64,000 bases of DNA from Sphingomonas sp. J315 (GTDB lineage Bacteria; Pseudomonadota; Alphaproteobacteria; Sphingomonadales; Sphingomonadaceae): NCBI RefSeq assembly GCF_024666595.1, contig NZ_CP088296.1:3524501-3588500 (forward strand), read 5' to 3'. Position numbers and translations under genes: made by a program. The notes below the pieces were generated by a model. The model ran no database searches. It was not told the DNA's origin and saw nothing but the letters and a program-made list of their open reading frames with translations. Positions 49,102-60,964 of the stretch are shown here, in pieces (within the stretch, counting starts at the first letter, position 1; each line of letters starts with the position of its first letter).

Positions 49102-51448
49102 TTGATCGAAATCACTGAAACGGCAGCGACACTGGCCGGCGCGGCGATCGCCGTAACGCTGGCGGGCGGGGCCGCGATGCTGTTCGCCGGACTTCGCGCC
49201 CGCGCGCGTGCGGCGCAGTTGATCGATGCAAATGCCCGGCTGCTGGCCCTGGCTGCGGGATCCCCCGCGCTGGCAATGATCGTGCGCGCCGACGGGCGGA
49301 TCGAATTGCCCATCGCGCTTGCCAATTTGTTCGGGTTCGATGCCGTGCCGACGCAATTTTCCGACCTGATCGACAATGACGCGGTGCTTGCGCCGGAAGA
49401 TGCGCGGGTGCTGGAGATCGAGGTGAGCGCGACGCAGCGGGCGGGCAAGCCGTTCCGGATGATCCTGCCGGTGCGCGGGGCGAGCCGGACCCTGCTCGCC
49501 ACCGGAATCCGTGCGCCTGACGCGGTCCGCGCACCGGGCGGGGCGGTGCTGTGGTTCCTTGATGCGACCGAGTCGAGCGAAGAGGTGGCGCGCTTCGCCG
49601 CAGAGGCGGACCGTTACCGCATCGCGTTCGACGCGCTGACCGGCCTGATCCAGTCCGCGCCGATGCCGATGTGGTATCGCGATCCCGAGCTGCGCATCGC
49701 GATGGTCAACAACGCCTATGTCGAGGCGGTCGAGGGCAAGGATGCCGAGCAGGTCGTCGCGTCCGGCGTCGAACTGGTCGATGCTTCCGCGCCGGGCGGT
49801 CCGCTGGCGAGCGCGGCGCATGCGCGCGAGGTCGGCGCGCCGCAGATGGTCAAGCTGCCCGCGACAATCGGGGGCAAGCGTCGCACGCTGCACATCCATG
49901 ACGTGCCGCTGCCGACCGGCGGGGTCGCGGGCTTTGCCGTCGATGTCGAGGAACTGGAACAGGCGCGCAGCGGGATCAAGCGCGCGAGCGAGGCGCAGCG
50001 GTCGATGTTCGACCGGCTGTCCGCCGGAGTCGCGCAGTTCGGGCCGGATCGCGCGCTGGTCTTTTTGCAACCAGCCGTTCCGGCGCATCTTTGAGATGAA
50101 GAACGAATGGCTCGCTGATCGTCCCGAGTTCGACCGCATTCTGGAGCGGATGCGCGAGGCGAACCGGCTGCCGGTGGTGCGCGATTTTCCGGGGTGGAAA
50201 AATGAGCGGCGCGAGTGGTTCGTCGCGGCGGAGGCGGCGCATGAGGAGAATTGGACGCTGCCCGGCGGCACGCATCTGCGCGTCGTTGCCCAGCCGCTGC
50301 CCGAAGGCGGGCTGCTGACGATCTTCGAGGACCTGACCGAGCAGGTTCAGCTGGCGAGCGCGCGCGATACGCTGCTGCGGGTGCGGACGGCGACGTTCGA
50401 CAATCTATTCGAGGGGCTCGGCGTGTTTGCCGCCGACGGACGCCTTCAGCTTTGGAACAACCGGTTCAAGACCGCCTGGGGCTTTGAAGAGACGTTCGTC
50501 ACCAGCCATCCGCGTGTCGATGCACTGGCAAAGGAAGTCGCGAACAAGCTTGCCAAGCCGGGTCGCGCGTCACTGATCGGTGATCTGGTGCGTGCCGCGA
50601 CGGTCGAGCGGCAGCAGCGGGGCGGATCGATCGAGTTCGCCGATGGGCGGCATTTCGAGGTGGCGGCGGTGCCGCTGCCAGATGGCAACGCGCTGTTCAC
50701 GATGCTCGACATTTCCGACCGTCGGCGGATCGAGAATGCGCTGCGCGAACGCAACGACGCGCTGGAAGCGGCCGACCGGATCAAGACCGCGTTCGTCGCG
50801 AGCATGAGTTACGAGCTGCGCACCCCGCTGACCTCGATCAAGGGCTTCGCCGAGATGCTCTACAACGGCTATGCGGGGGTCTTGCCCGAGACGGCGGTCG
50901 ATTATTCGGGGGCGATCCTGGAGTCGGTCGGGCGGCTCGGCGATCTGGTCGACGATGTGCTCGACCTGACCCGCGACGGCGGTGTGCTGGCGCGCGAGGC
51001 GGTTGATCTGGAACTGGTCGCGGGCGCGGCGGTGGAGAATGTCCAGCCGTCGATCAAGACCAAGAAGATCGAGCTGGCGGTGGAGATTCAGGGCAGCGCG
51101 GGCAGCGTTCAGGGCGACCCGCGCCGTATCCGCCAGATCGTCGAAAACCTGCTGCGCCATGCGGTGAGCGGAACGGGTGAGGGTGGCCGGGTGCTGCTGC
51201 ATATCGACGGGTCGGATGCCAGGGCGCGGATCGTCGTGTCGGACGACGGCGCGGGGCTGGCACCGGAGGTCGCGGCCAAGGCGTTCGACCGGTTTGCGCA
51301 GGCGGGGATCAGCCGCAATGGCGAACGCGCGCTGCAGCTGGGTCTGCCGCTCGCCAAGCAGTTCGTCGAGGCGCATCGCGGGACGATCGAACTGGTGTCG
51401 GAGCCGGGGCAGGGGACGATGGTGGTCGTGGAGCTGCCCCGCGCATGA
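49102..51448 (+). pseudogene. divL: DivL-type PAS sensor kinase with Tyr in place of His (frameshifted as sequenced)
   Basis: An N-terminal membrane helix (TLAGAAIAVTLAGGAAMLFA) is followed by PAS domains and a DHp/HATPase core. The H-box is SMSYELRTPLTSIKGFAEML: the catalytic His is Tyr (codon 50810-50812), the hallmark of DivL, which in Caulobacter controls CckA and the cell cycle. Removing one of five T at 50062-50066 gives ALVFCNQPFRRIFEMKNEW and a 781-aa protein. ATP-site residues (VSDDGAGL) remain. The TTG start at 49102 (IEITETAATL) is the best fit but uncertain. Confidence 0.88.
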
Positions 51449-51888
51449 TCGCGCTGGCGGATGCGGCGGCGACCGAGGCGTTTGGGCGCGCGCTTGCCGC
51501 ACGGGTGCGACCGGGCGATGTCGTGGCGCTGTCGGGGCAGCTGGGCGCGGGGAAGACCAGCATTGCGCGCGGGCTGCTCGCGGCTTTGGGGCTGGAGGGC
51601 GAGGCGCCGTCGCCGAGCTTTGCGATCGTCCAACCCTATGAACCGCCCGAAACCGCGATTCCCGTGCTGCATGTCGATCTGTACCGGATCGAATATCCCG
51701 ATGAGGCCGACGAGCTCGGTCTCGACGATGCCCGCGGCGATTCACTGCTGCTGGTCGAATGGCCGGAGCGATTGCCCGAAGGCACTTGGGCGGACGCCTT
51801 GTGGCTGACACTGACGATCGAAACCGACGGTTCGCGCGGCTTGACAGCGCGGGTGCCGGCGGCATGGAAGGACCGATGGCCCCTGTAA
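51445..51888 (+). CDS. tsaE: tRNA threonylcarbamoyladenosine biosynthesis ATPase TsaE
   Basis: A 147-aa P-loop ATPase of the t6A pathway. Walker A is SGQLGAGKTSIARGLLAALG, with SPSFAIVQPYE and VDLYRIEYPDEADELGLDD typical of TsaE. ATG 51445 overlaps the divL stop (ATGA). Its 3' end overlaps the start of amgK, so the genes are translationally coupled. Confidence 0.95.
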   Translation: MIALADAAATEAFGRALAARVRPGDVVALSGQLGAGKTSIARGLLAALGLEGEAPSPSFAIVQPYEPPETAIPVLHVDLYRIEYPDEADELGLDDARGDSLLLVEWPERLPEGTWADALWLTLTIETDGSRGLTARVPAAWKDRWPL

Positions 51889-52887
51889 GCGACGGCGTGA
51901 TTTCGCCCCCCGACATGAACCCGCCCGAACGGGCACCGCATTTCCTGGCCGAGATCGGGTGGGGCGATGGAGAGATCCTGCCGCTCGCTGGGGATGCGTC
52001 GTTCCGTCGCTATTTCCGGGTGCAGGCACCGGGGCGCAGCGCGATCCTGATGGACGCGCCCCCGCCGCATGAGGACCCGCGCCCGTTCATTTCGATCGCG
52101 CGCTGGCTGACCGATCGCGGTTTCGCGGCGCCAACGATCTATGGCGAGGACCTCGATGTCGGGCTCGTCCTGATCGAGGATTTCGGCGACGCGCGGCTAC
52201 GGGGAGACCGCCGACGCCGCGCCCGAGAGCGAGCTTCGCCTGTACGAGGCGGCGATCGACGTGCTGATCCGGCTGCGCGGGCATGAAGCGGCGGACATCG
52301 ATCCCTATGATGCCGATACCTGCCAGCGCGAGGCGGCGCTGCTCACCGAATGGTATTGCCCGGCGATTGGCGTGGATGCTGATGTGGAGGGGTATCGCGC
52401 GGCGTGGGACGCGGTGCTTGCCCCGGCGCTGGAGGGGCAGCGGGTGACCGTGCTGCGCGACTATCATGCGGAGAATCTGATGCTGATCGAGGGGAGCGAG
52501 ACGCTGGGCCTGCTCGATTTCCAGGACGCGCTGGCAGGGCATCCGGCCTATGACCTCGTCTCGTTGCTGCAGGATGCGCGACGCGATGTGCACCCCGATC
52601 TGGAGGCGGCGATGCTCGACCGCTATCGCCGGATTACCGGGGCAGATCAGGCGTTTGTCGACGCCTATCATGTGCTCGGCGCGCAGCGGAATGCGAAGAT
52701 CATCGGCATCTTCACTCGGCTGTGGCAGCGCGACGGCAAGCCGCGTTACCCCGGGCTGTGCCCGCGCGTATGGGGCTATCTGGAGCGCGACCTTCAGCAT
52801 CCCGCACTGGCTCCGGTGAAGGCGTGGTTCGACGCGAACATTCCGGCGCAGCTGCGCGGTGATCCGATGGTGGTGGTGCAGGCGTGA
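51876..52887 (+). pseudogene. amgK: N-acetylmuramate/N-acetylglucosamine kinase AmgK (frameshifted as sequenced)
   Basis: An aminoglycoside-phosphotransferase-fold kinase that phosphorylates MurNAc at C1 for peptidoglycan recycling. N-terminal GDASFRRYFRVQAPGRSAIL, then in a second frame TVLRDYHAENLMLIEG (Brenner motif, catalytic Asp) and LLDFQDALAGHPAYDLVSLL (DFG-like). The break is at 52195-52196; removing one base gives GDARYGETADAAPESELRLY. 336 aa, 1011 bases. ATG 51876 after GGAAGGA is favoured; 51864 and 51915 are alternatives. Paired with murU. Confidence 0.9.
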
Positions 52888-53645
52888 GCACGAAAAAGAC
52901 GCTGGCGATCCGGCCCGTTCCGGCCGGTGCCGTGCCGCGCACCGCGATGGTGATGGCGGCGGGGCTGGGCAAGCGCATGCGCCCGCTGACCGCGACACGG
53001 CCCAAGCCGCTGATCGAGGTCGCGGGCAAGCCGCTAATCGACCATGTGTTCGACCGGCTGCGCAGCGCGGGCGTCGCGCGCGCGGTGGTCAATGTCCATT
53101 ACCTCGCCGATGCGCTCGAGGCGCATGTCACGCACCGGGTGAAGGATATCGAGGTGCTGGTCTCCGACGAGCGCAAGCAGCTGATGGAGACCGGCGGCGG
53201 GCTGGTGCAGGCGCGTGACATGCTGGGCGATGAGCCGTTTGTCTGCGTCAACAGCGACAATCTGTGGGTCGATGGTCCGATCGACGCGATCCGCCAGCTG
53301 GCGGCGGCGTGGGACGATGAGCGGATGGATGCGCTGCTGCTGCTCGTACCGCTGGCGCGTGCGCATTGCCATGGCGGGCAGGGGGACTTCCACCTCGATC
53401 CATTCGGCAAGATTGTGGGACGGCGCAAGCCGGGGCGGCTGGCACCGTTCGTTTACACCGGGGTGCAGATCCTGTCGCCGCGCGTGATCCGTGACTGGCC
53501 GGAAGGACCATTCTCCACGAACCTGTTCTGGCAGCGTGCAATGGAGGCCGGACGGGCGTTCGGCGTGGTGCACCAAGGGCTGTGGTTCGATGTCGGCAGT
53601 CCGCCGGCGATTGCGGCGACCGAGGCGGTGCTGGCGGACGGGTGA
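52884..53645 (+). CDS. murU: N-acetylmuramate alpha-1-phosphate uridylyltransferase MurU
   Basis: A 253-aa nucleotidyltransferase that makes UDP-MurNAc from MurNAc-1-P, completing the AmgK/MurU recycling route. Signature AAGLGKRMRPLTATRPKPL and VNSDNLWVDGPIDAIRQLAA. The GTG start overlaps the amgK stop. Members of this fold with other sugars exist, but the amgK partner makes MurU most likely. Confidence 0.9.
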   Translation: MSTKKTLAIRPVPAGAVPRTAMVMAAGLGKRMRPLTATRPKPLIEVAGKPLIDHVFDRLRSAGVARAVVNVHYLADALEAHVTHRVKDIEVLVSDERKQLMETGGGLVQARDMLGDEPFVCVNSDNLWVDGPIDAIRQLAAAWDDERMDALLLLVPLARAHCHGGQGDFHLDPFGKIVGRRKPGRLAPFVYTGVQILSPRVIRDWPEGPFSTNLFWQRAMEAGRAFGVVHQGLWFDVGSPPAIAATEAVLADG

Positions 53646-54050
53646 GTGTGTACATTCGGGTTTCCGGGTGGCGGCTGTTCTGTGCAATATAACCAAATAG
53701 GTTCTTGTAGGAAAGCTGGGGGCTGAAAGGCGCAGATTTCTGGCGGTTTTTGGCGTCTGCAAGATTCCGAAGGTGGCGTGATCGCACGAGATGGGGCGGG
53801 GCGGTCGCATGAGGCGATGCGAACATGTCGCCGAAGAACGCGCCATCGGTGCCAAAGTGGTCGTGTCGGTCTGTGCGGGAAAAGGCGAGCATGTCTTTTC
53901 GGGCGGCTTCGGGGGGATCGACGTTGACCAGAACAAGAAGAAGACCCTCACCCAACCCTCTCCCGCAAGCGGGAGAGGGCTAAGAAGAAGCGGCGCAACG
54001 CGTTGTCCTTGCTTGCCTCTCTTTCGTCGCGCGCTACGGTCGGCGGACCG
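53646..54050. other. Non-coding gap between murU and addB
   Basis: 405 bases with one family C hairpin (53931-53990). Short open frames here lack codon bias and ribosome-binding sites. The AT-richer 53690-53720 (CAATATAACCAAATAGG) may hold a promoter for addB. I see no gene. Confidence 0.5.
53931..53990. repeat. Short hairpin repeat, family C (copy 2)
   Basis: AAGAAGAAGACCCTCACCC, then the hairpin CCCTCTCCCGCAAGCGGGAG with AGGG, and exit CTAAGAAGAAG. Same build as 18853-18907. Confidence 0.7.
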
Positions 54051-56997
54051 ATGACCACCCGCCTCAACCTCTACACCGTCCCGCCGCATCGCGCCTTTGC
54101 CGATGCGCTCGCGCAGGGGTTAATCCGGCGGCATGGGGGCGATCCCCTGCGGCTGGCGCGGGGCGTGGTGCTGGTGCCGACCAATCGCGCCAAGCGGACG
54201 ATCACCGATGCGTTCGTGCGGGCGAGCGGGGGCGGGTTGTTGTTGCCGCGCATGGTGGCGATCGGCGATCCCGAGCTGGACGAGGCGGCGGGGCCGTTTC
54301 TCGATCCCGCCGACGATGACGCGCCGATCCCGCCCGCGGTCGATCCGTTGCAGCGGCGGATGATCCTGGCGCGGTTGATCGAGGCGCATGACCGCAGCGT
54401 CGATGCGGCGGAGGCGGTGCGGCTGGCGGGCGATCTGGGGCGGACGCTCGACCAGATGCTGGTCGAGGAAATCGCGCCGATTGCGCTGCGCGACGTGGTG
54501 CTGCTCGATCATTTGACCGTGCATTGGCAGCGCGCGCTCGACCTGTTCGAAATCGTTCTGGAGAAGTGGCCGCAAGAGCTTGAGAAGCTGGGCCGGATCG
54601 ATCTGGCCGAGCGGCGCAACCGGTTGCTCGACCGGGTGGCGGGGCGGTGGCGGGCGGAGCCGCCCGGGCGCTTCGTCTGCGCCGCGGGGATTACGACGAG
54701 CGCGCCCGCGATCCGCGCGGCTGCTGCGTGTCGTCGCGGGACTGCCGCAGGGGCAGGTCGTGCTGCCGGGCGTCGATCTGGCGATGGCGGATGAGGAATG
54801 GGCGATGCTGGGGCCGTTTCCCGCCGATCCCGCGAGCGGACGACGGCGGCGCAGCCTGGAGACGCATCCGCAATTCCATCTGAAGCTGCTGATCGACCGG
54901 ATGGGGGTGCAGCGCGGGGAGTTCGAGAATTGGCGGGTCGCGACCGAGCTGGATGCGCCGCCCGCGCGCAGCAAGGCGATTGCGAGCGCGATGATGCCGG
55001 CCGAGCGCACGACGTTGTGGAGCGACCTGCCCGCGGGCGAGCGGCGATTGGCGGGGGTGCGCGCGCTGGAAGTCGCGACCCCGGCGGAGGAGGCGCAGGG
55101 GATTGCGCTGGCACTGCGGCAGGCGCTGGAGGAGCCGGGGCGGACGGCGGCGCTGGTGACGCCGGATCGCGCGCTGGCCAAGCGGGTGGCGGCGCATTGC
55201 GCGCGCTGGGGCATTGCAATCGACGATTCCGCCGGGTCGCCGCTGGCGATCCTTCCGCCGGGGACGCTGCTGCTGGCGCTGGCCGAGGCGGCGGCGCAGA
55301 ATTTTGCGCCGATGGCGTTGCTGGCGCTGCTCAAACATCCGCTGGTGCGCGCGGGCGAGGCGCGGATCGGCTGGCTGGAACAGGTGCGCAGCCTCGATCT
55401 GGCGGTGCGCGGGCCGCGACCGCCTGCCGGGCTGGCCGGAGTGACGGCGCATCTGGCCGACCCCGAGGGGTATGACGCGCGGACGCGGGCGCGGGCGATC
55501 GAGCCCTGGGCGGAGATCGCGGCGCTGCTGGAGCCGATCGAGGCGGCGTTTGCGGCGGAGTTGGTGCCGCCCGCGATGCTGTTGGCGCAGTTGCGTGAAG
55601 GAGCGGAGCGGTTGTGCGGCGAGCGGCTGTGGGCGGGCGTCGATGGTCGCGCGGCGGCGGCGTTGCTCGACGATCTGGAGCGTGAGGCGGTACATGGCCC
55701 CGCGCTGATCGCCCCGGCGAGCCTGCCCTCATTGCTGCGGACATTGATGGACGAGGTGGCGGTGCGGCCGCCGCAGGGCGGGCATCCGCGTCTGGCCATT
55801 CTTGGCGTGATCGAGGCGCGGCTGCATGCCGCCGACCTGCTGGTGCTGGGCGGGCTCAATGAAGGGGTGTGGCCGGGGCTGCCCGCGCCCGACCCGTGGC
55901 TGGCACCGCGTATCCGCAGCGAGCTGGGGTTGCCCGGGCTGGAGCGGCGGATCGGGTTGGCGGCGCATGACCTGGCGCAGGGGCTGGGTGCGCGCGAGGT
56001 GCTGCTGACGCGGGCGAAGCGCGATGCGGGGGCGCCGACGATTGCGTCGCGCTTCTGGCTGCGGCTGGAGGCGCTGTCGGGCGGGTTGGAGCGGGCGACC
56101 GAGCTGGAAGCCTGGGCGCGTGCGATCGATGTGCCCCGTGAGCACAAGCCGGTCACGCGGCCCGAGCCATGCCCGCCGGTGGCGATCCGGCCGCGATCGA
56201 TTCCGGTGACCGATGTCGATCGCCTGAAGGCCGACCCCTATGCCTTCTACGCCAAGCGGATGCTGCGGCTGCGTCCGCTCGATCCGGTCGATGCCGATCC
56301 GAGCGCGGCGTGGCGCGGGACGGCGGTGCATGACGCGCTGGAGCAATGGGCGCGGCATGATGGCTGTGACCCCGACGCGCTGGAGCCGCGCGTGCTGGAG
56401 ATGCTGCGCGCGGCGCACCCGATGATGCGCGCGCTGTGGCAGCCGAGGTTGATCGAGGCGGTGCGCTGGATCGTGCGCGAGACGGCGGCGCATCCGGCGC
56501 GGCGCATCCTGGCAGTGGAGCAGGAGGGCGGAATCGACATTGCCGGCGTGCGGCTGACCGGCAAGTTCGACCGGATCGACGCGATGGGTGACGGGACGAT
56601 CGGGATTGTCGATTACAAGACTGGCCAGCCGCCGAGCACGCGAGCGGTGCGGGCGGGCTATAGCTTGCAGCTGGGGCTGTTGGGCCTGATCGCCGAGCGG
56701 GGCGGGTTTGCGGGGATTTCCGGGCGCGCGAGCTGTTTCGAATATTGGTCGCTGGCGCGGAAGAATGGCGAGTTCGGCTATGTTGCGACGCCGGTCGATC
56801 CGGCGGAGAAATATGGGCGGATGAAGCCCGAGGAATTCGTGCCGACCGCCGCGGAGAATTTTGCCGATACGGCGGGGCGCTATCTGACCGGGGGCGAGGC
56901 GTTTACCGCGAAGCTGCACCCCGAATATGCGCCCTATTCGGATTATGATCAGTTGATGCGCCGGGACGAATGGTATGGGCGGGAGCGGCGGTCGTGA
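54051..56997 (+). pseudogene. addB: Double-strand break repair protein AddB (frameshifted as sequenced)
   Basis: The nuclease/helicase-like subunit of the AddAB complex (RecBCD analogue). N-terminus MTTRLNLYTVPPHRAFADAL and VVLVPTNRAKRTITDAFV; C-terminal PD-(D/E)xK nuclease region IGIVDYKTGQPPSTRAVRAG with VHDALEQWARHD. The frame breaks near 54713-54714; removing one C gives TSAPAIARLLRVVAGLPQGQ. 981 aa (2946 bases). ATG 54051 preferred. It precedes addA. Confidence 0.92.
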
Positions 56998-57009
56998 GCC
57001 TGTCCGCTA

Positions 57010-57107
57010 TCACCCTCACCCTTCCGGCGCTTCGCGCCTCCCTCCCTCTCCCAATGGGAGAGGGAAGGGGCCCGCCGCCGCAGGCGGTGGGGAGGGTGAG
57101 GGTGACC
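57010..57107. repeat. Large GC-rich inverted repeat, family B (copy 2)
   Basis: TCACCCTCACCCTTCCGGCG and its complement GGGGAGGGTGAGGGTGACC bound an inner CTCTCCCAATGGGAGAGGG. It shares all blocks with 13257-13389, permuted. It separates addB from addA and ends 8 bp before the addA GTG. Confidence 0.8.
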
Positions 57108-57114
57108 AGCTTGA

Positions 57115-60100
57115 GTGACGACCGTGAGCGGCGTTAATATCTCCGCTCTCCCCCGCTCGCCGGGAGCCAGGGCGCGGCGTCGCAGCCCGAGGCGAGCGTG
57201 TGGCTGTCGGCCAGCGCGGGGACGGGGAAGACGCAGGTGCTGGCGGCGCGGGTGTTTCGCCTGTTGCTGCGCGGGGTCGATCCGGGGGCGATCCTGTGCC
57301 TGACCTTCACCAAGGCGGGCGCGGCGGAGATGGCGGCGCGGGTCAGCGGGCGGCTGGCCTATTGGGTGCGGGCGAAGCGGACCGAGCTGTTCGCTGATCT
57401 GGAGGCGCTCGGCGAACCCGCCGATGATGCGCAGATTGCGCTGGCGCGGACATTGTTCGCCAAGGTGCTGGATGCGCCGGGAGGCGGCCTTCGCATCCAG
57501 ACGATCCATAGTTTCTGCCAGACATTGCTGTCGGCATTTCCGGTCGAGGCGGGGCTGACGCCGGGGTTCCGGCCGCTGGAGGCGCGCGAGGAAGCGGCGC
57601 TGGCGCGCGAGGCGCTGGCGGAAATGCTGGTGACGGCCGAGCGCGAGGGGCGCGGCTGGGTGATCGACGCGGTCGGGGCGCTGAGCCTGCGGCTGGGCGA
57701 GGGCAAGGCGGAGGCGTTTCTGAGTGCCTGTGCGCGCGCGCCCGAGGCGATGGCGGCGCTGCCGAGCGGGATCCAGCCATGGTTGCGGCGGGCGTTTGGG
57801 CTGCCTTCGGGGGATGTCGCGGCCGAAGCACAGCGCTGGTGCGATGACGAACATTTCGACACAGACGCGGTGCGCCGTCTCGCGGATGCCAACCACGCTT
57901 GGAAAACGGCGACCGGAGACAAGGATGCTGCGATAGCCGAGCGCTGGCTCGCGGCTGATCCCGCCGGGCGATTTGAGCAGCTGCGTGACCTCAGCCTTAT
58001 CGCCCTGAAGAAGGACGGCGATTTCCGGGTATTCAAGGGCAAACTGCTCACACTCGAACCGGATTACGCAGAACTGGCGGTCGCGCTGGGTGAGGCGTGC
58101 GTTGCGGTGCAGGGGATGGTCGCGCGGGCGGGCTATGTCGATTGCCTGGCGCAAGGGCTGGCGGCAGGGCGCGAATATGCAGCGACCTATGCGGCGGCGA
58201 AGCGGCGCGCGGGGGGCGGTCGATTTCGACGATCTGATTGGCAAGGCGGTTGCGCTGCTCGAACAGCCGGGGATGGGCGACTGGATCCGCTACAAGCTGG
58301 ATCAGGCGACCAGCCATGTGCTGATCGACGAGGCGCAGGACACCAATGTCGCGCAATGGCGGATCGTCCGCGCGTTGGCCGACGAGTTCTTTGCCGGCGA
58401 GGGCGCGCATGGCGAGGAGGTGCGCACGATCTTTGCGGTCGGGGATTACAAGCAGGCGATCTTTGGCTTTCAGGGCACCGACCCGGTCAATTTCCGCGCG
58501 GCGCAGCAGCATTTCGACACGCGTGCGGCGGGGGGCGCTGGATACGCTGTCGCTGGTGCACAGCTTCCGCTCGACCGCGCCGGTGCTGGAATTTGTCGAT
58601 GCGGCGATCGGCGCGCTGCCGCCGCCGGGGATGGGCGAATTTGCCGAGCCTGAGCCGCATGCCAGCCGGGTCGAGGGGCCGGGCACGGTGACCTTGTGGC
58701 CGCCGGTGGTGACGGGCGGCGACCCGGAGGATGAGGAAGGCTGGATCGACGATGCGACCCGCGAACTGGCCAACCGGATTGCGCGGCAGATCCGGGAGTG
58801 GATCGGTACGCTGGAGCTGGAGAGCAAGGGGCGGACGCTGCGGCCCGAGGATGTGATGATCCTGGTGCGGCGGCGCGGCGAGCTGGCGGGGCTGATCGTC
58901 GCGCGGCTGTATGCCGAGGAGGTGCCGGTCGCGGGGGTCGACCGGCTGCGGCTGAATGCGCCGCTGGCGGTGCAGGATTTGCTCGCGGCGGTGCGGTTTG
59001 CGTTGCAGCCGGACGATGATCTGTCGCTCGCGGCGCTGCTCGTGTCGCCGCTGATCGGGTGGACGCAGGACGAGCTGATGGTCGCGGCGATGCGCGAGCG
59101 CGGGAGCCTGTGGCGGCATCTGCGCGCGACGCAGACGCCGGAGCGGCTGGAGCCGCTGTTCGGGCTGTTGGCGCGGGCGGATGTCATGACGCCGCACCGG
59201 TTTCTGGAGGCGATCCTGACCGGGCCGATGGACGGGCGGCGCAAGCTGCTGCACCGGCTGGGGGCGGAGGCGCTCGACCCGATCGAGGAGTTGCTGACGG
59301 CGGCCTTGGGGTTCGAGGGGGTGGCGACGCCGACGCTGCAACGCTTCCTCGACTGGTTCGATCGCGGCGATGTCGAGATCGTGCGCGACGCGGCGCAACC
59401 GCAGGCGGCGGTGCGGGTGATGACGGCGCATGGAGCGAAGGGGCTGCAGGCGCCGCTGGTGATCCTGGCCGATGCGACCGCCGATCCGGTGGCGGGCAAT
59501 CGCGGCGATTTTGTCGAGTGGCAGCCGGACGGTGAGGCATTCAAGCTTCCGGTTTTCCGCCCCGGCAAGACCGAGCGGGGCGGGCCGGTCGATGCGGCGG
59601 TGAGTGCGGCGGAGGCGCGCGAGCTGGAGGAGCATTGGCGGCTGTTTTATGTCGCGGCGACACGTGCGGAGGAGCGGTTAGTGATTGCTGGAGCGCTGGG
59701 GCCGAAGGCGAAGGGTGAGCCGCCGGAGTTGAGCTGGTACACGGCGGCTGCTGCCGGGCTGGATGCGCTGGGCGTGCCGGAGAGTGAAGGCGAGCGGAGC
59801 TTTACCGGGCTGGCACCCACGCGAGCGGTGCCGCGCAAGGCGGTTGTTGCCGATGCAGGTGAGGCGGCGGGCGCAGTGCCGGATTGGGCGCGGCGTGCGG
59901 CGCCGGTTGAGGCGCGGCCGCCGCGACCGCTGGCACCGTCTTCGCTGGGTGAGGATCTGGTGGCCGATCCGCCTCCCGCTGCGGCGCTGCGGGCGGCGGC
60001 GGAGCGGGGGCGGTTGATCCATGCGTTGCTGGAGCGGCTGCCGGTCGTTGCTGCTGAGCGGCGTGAAGAGGTGGCGGAGCGCTGGCTGGCGGGTGCGGGC

Positions 60101-60529
60101 GGCGTTGATGATGCGGGCGAACGTGCGGAGCTGGCGCGCGCGGCGCTGGGGGTGCTGGCCGAGCCGCGCTTTGCCGATTTGTTCGGGTCGGAGGCGCTGG
60201 CCGAGGCTCCGGTCGCAGCAGTGGTCGGGGGCGGGCATGTCGTGTCGGGCACTGCCGACCGGCTGCTGGTGACCGACAGCCGCGTGCTGGTGGTGGATTT
60301 CAAGACCGGGCGGCGCGCGCCGGGTTCGCTCGGCGATGTGCCGCCCTATCACGTCAAGCAGATGGCGGCCTATGTCGCGGCGCTGGAGGTGATCTTTCCG
60401 GCGCGGGAGGTGGTTTCGGGGCTGCTCTACACCGCGGGGCCGGTGCTGTTCGAACTGCCGGGCGATGTGGTCGCTGCGCACAAGCCGGGCTTCGCGACCG
60501 GGGAGCAAAGCTTGGCACTCGATGCTTGA
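57115..60529 (+). pseudogene. addA: Double-strand break repair helicase AddA (three frameshifts as sequenced)
   Basis: UvrD-type helicase plus nuclease of AddAB. Walker A SVWLSASAGTGKTQVLAARV, Walker B HVLIDEAQDTNVAQW, motif III VGDYKQAIFGFQGTDPVNF, C-terminal nuclease VLVVDFKTGRRAP. Breaks: a missing C at 57150-57154 (joins NISALPPLAGSQGAAS), one extra G at 58211-58216 (RRAGAVDFDDLIGKAV) and one extra G at 58530-58535 (TRAAGALDTLSLVHSF). Repaired length 1137 aa (3414 bases). Start GTG 57115 or 57124, just after the repeat. Confidence 0.92.
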
Positions 60530-60582
60530 GACCGCGCGGCTGCCGACCCTAGTTAAGCAGCAACAGACAGGAGATTTGAGAC

Positions 60583-60909
60583 ATGGCGAAGGCCGTTACC
60601 GACGAGAGCTTTGCAACCGACGTGCTGCAGTCCGACAAGCCCGTGATCGTGGACTTCTGGGCGGAATGGTGCGGCCCGTGCAAGATCATCGGCCCGAGCC
60701 TGGAAGAGCTGGCCGAGGAGCTGGCCGACAAGGTGACGATCACCAAGCTCAACATCGAGGAAAATCCGGACACGCCGGGCCAGCTCGGCATTCGCGGCAT
60801 CCCGACCCTGTTCGTCTACAAGGACGGGCAGAAGGTCGCGCAGCAGGTGGGGATTGCCGAGATCAACACCAAGTCCAAGCTGAAGGCGTGGATCGAGAGC
60901 GTCGTCTGA
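60583..60909 (+). CDS. trxA: Thioredoxin
   Basis: A 108-aa cytoplasmic disulfide reductase. Active site WAEWCGPCKIIGPSLEELAE and cis-Pro loop IRGIPTLFVYKDGQ. 53 bp after addA, with an AGGAGA-type site before the ATG. Followed by a terminator hairpin. Confidence 0.97.
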   Translation: MAKAVTDESFATDVLQSDKPVIVDFWAEWCGPCKIIGPSLEELAEELADKVTITKLNIEENPDTPGQLGIRGIPTLFVYKDGQKVAQQVGIAEINTKSKLKAWIESVV

Positions 60910-60916
60910 CAAGATC

Positions 60917-60945
60917 GCGGGGGCCGGGATTCGGCCCCCGCTTCC
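60917..60945 (+). terminator. Terminator hairpin after trxA
   Basis: GCGGGGGCC (60917-60925) and GGCCCCCGC (60933-60941), followed by TTCC. Lies 7 bases after the trxA stop. Confidence 0.75.
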
Positions 60946-60964
60946 TAACTATTCGCGCCAATAA

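Noticed and set aside
53791..54054. Short open frame before addB
   Set aside because: Runs through a repeat, poor codon bias, no ribosome-binding site or homology pattern.
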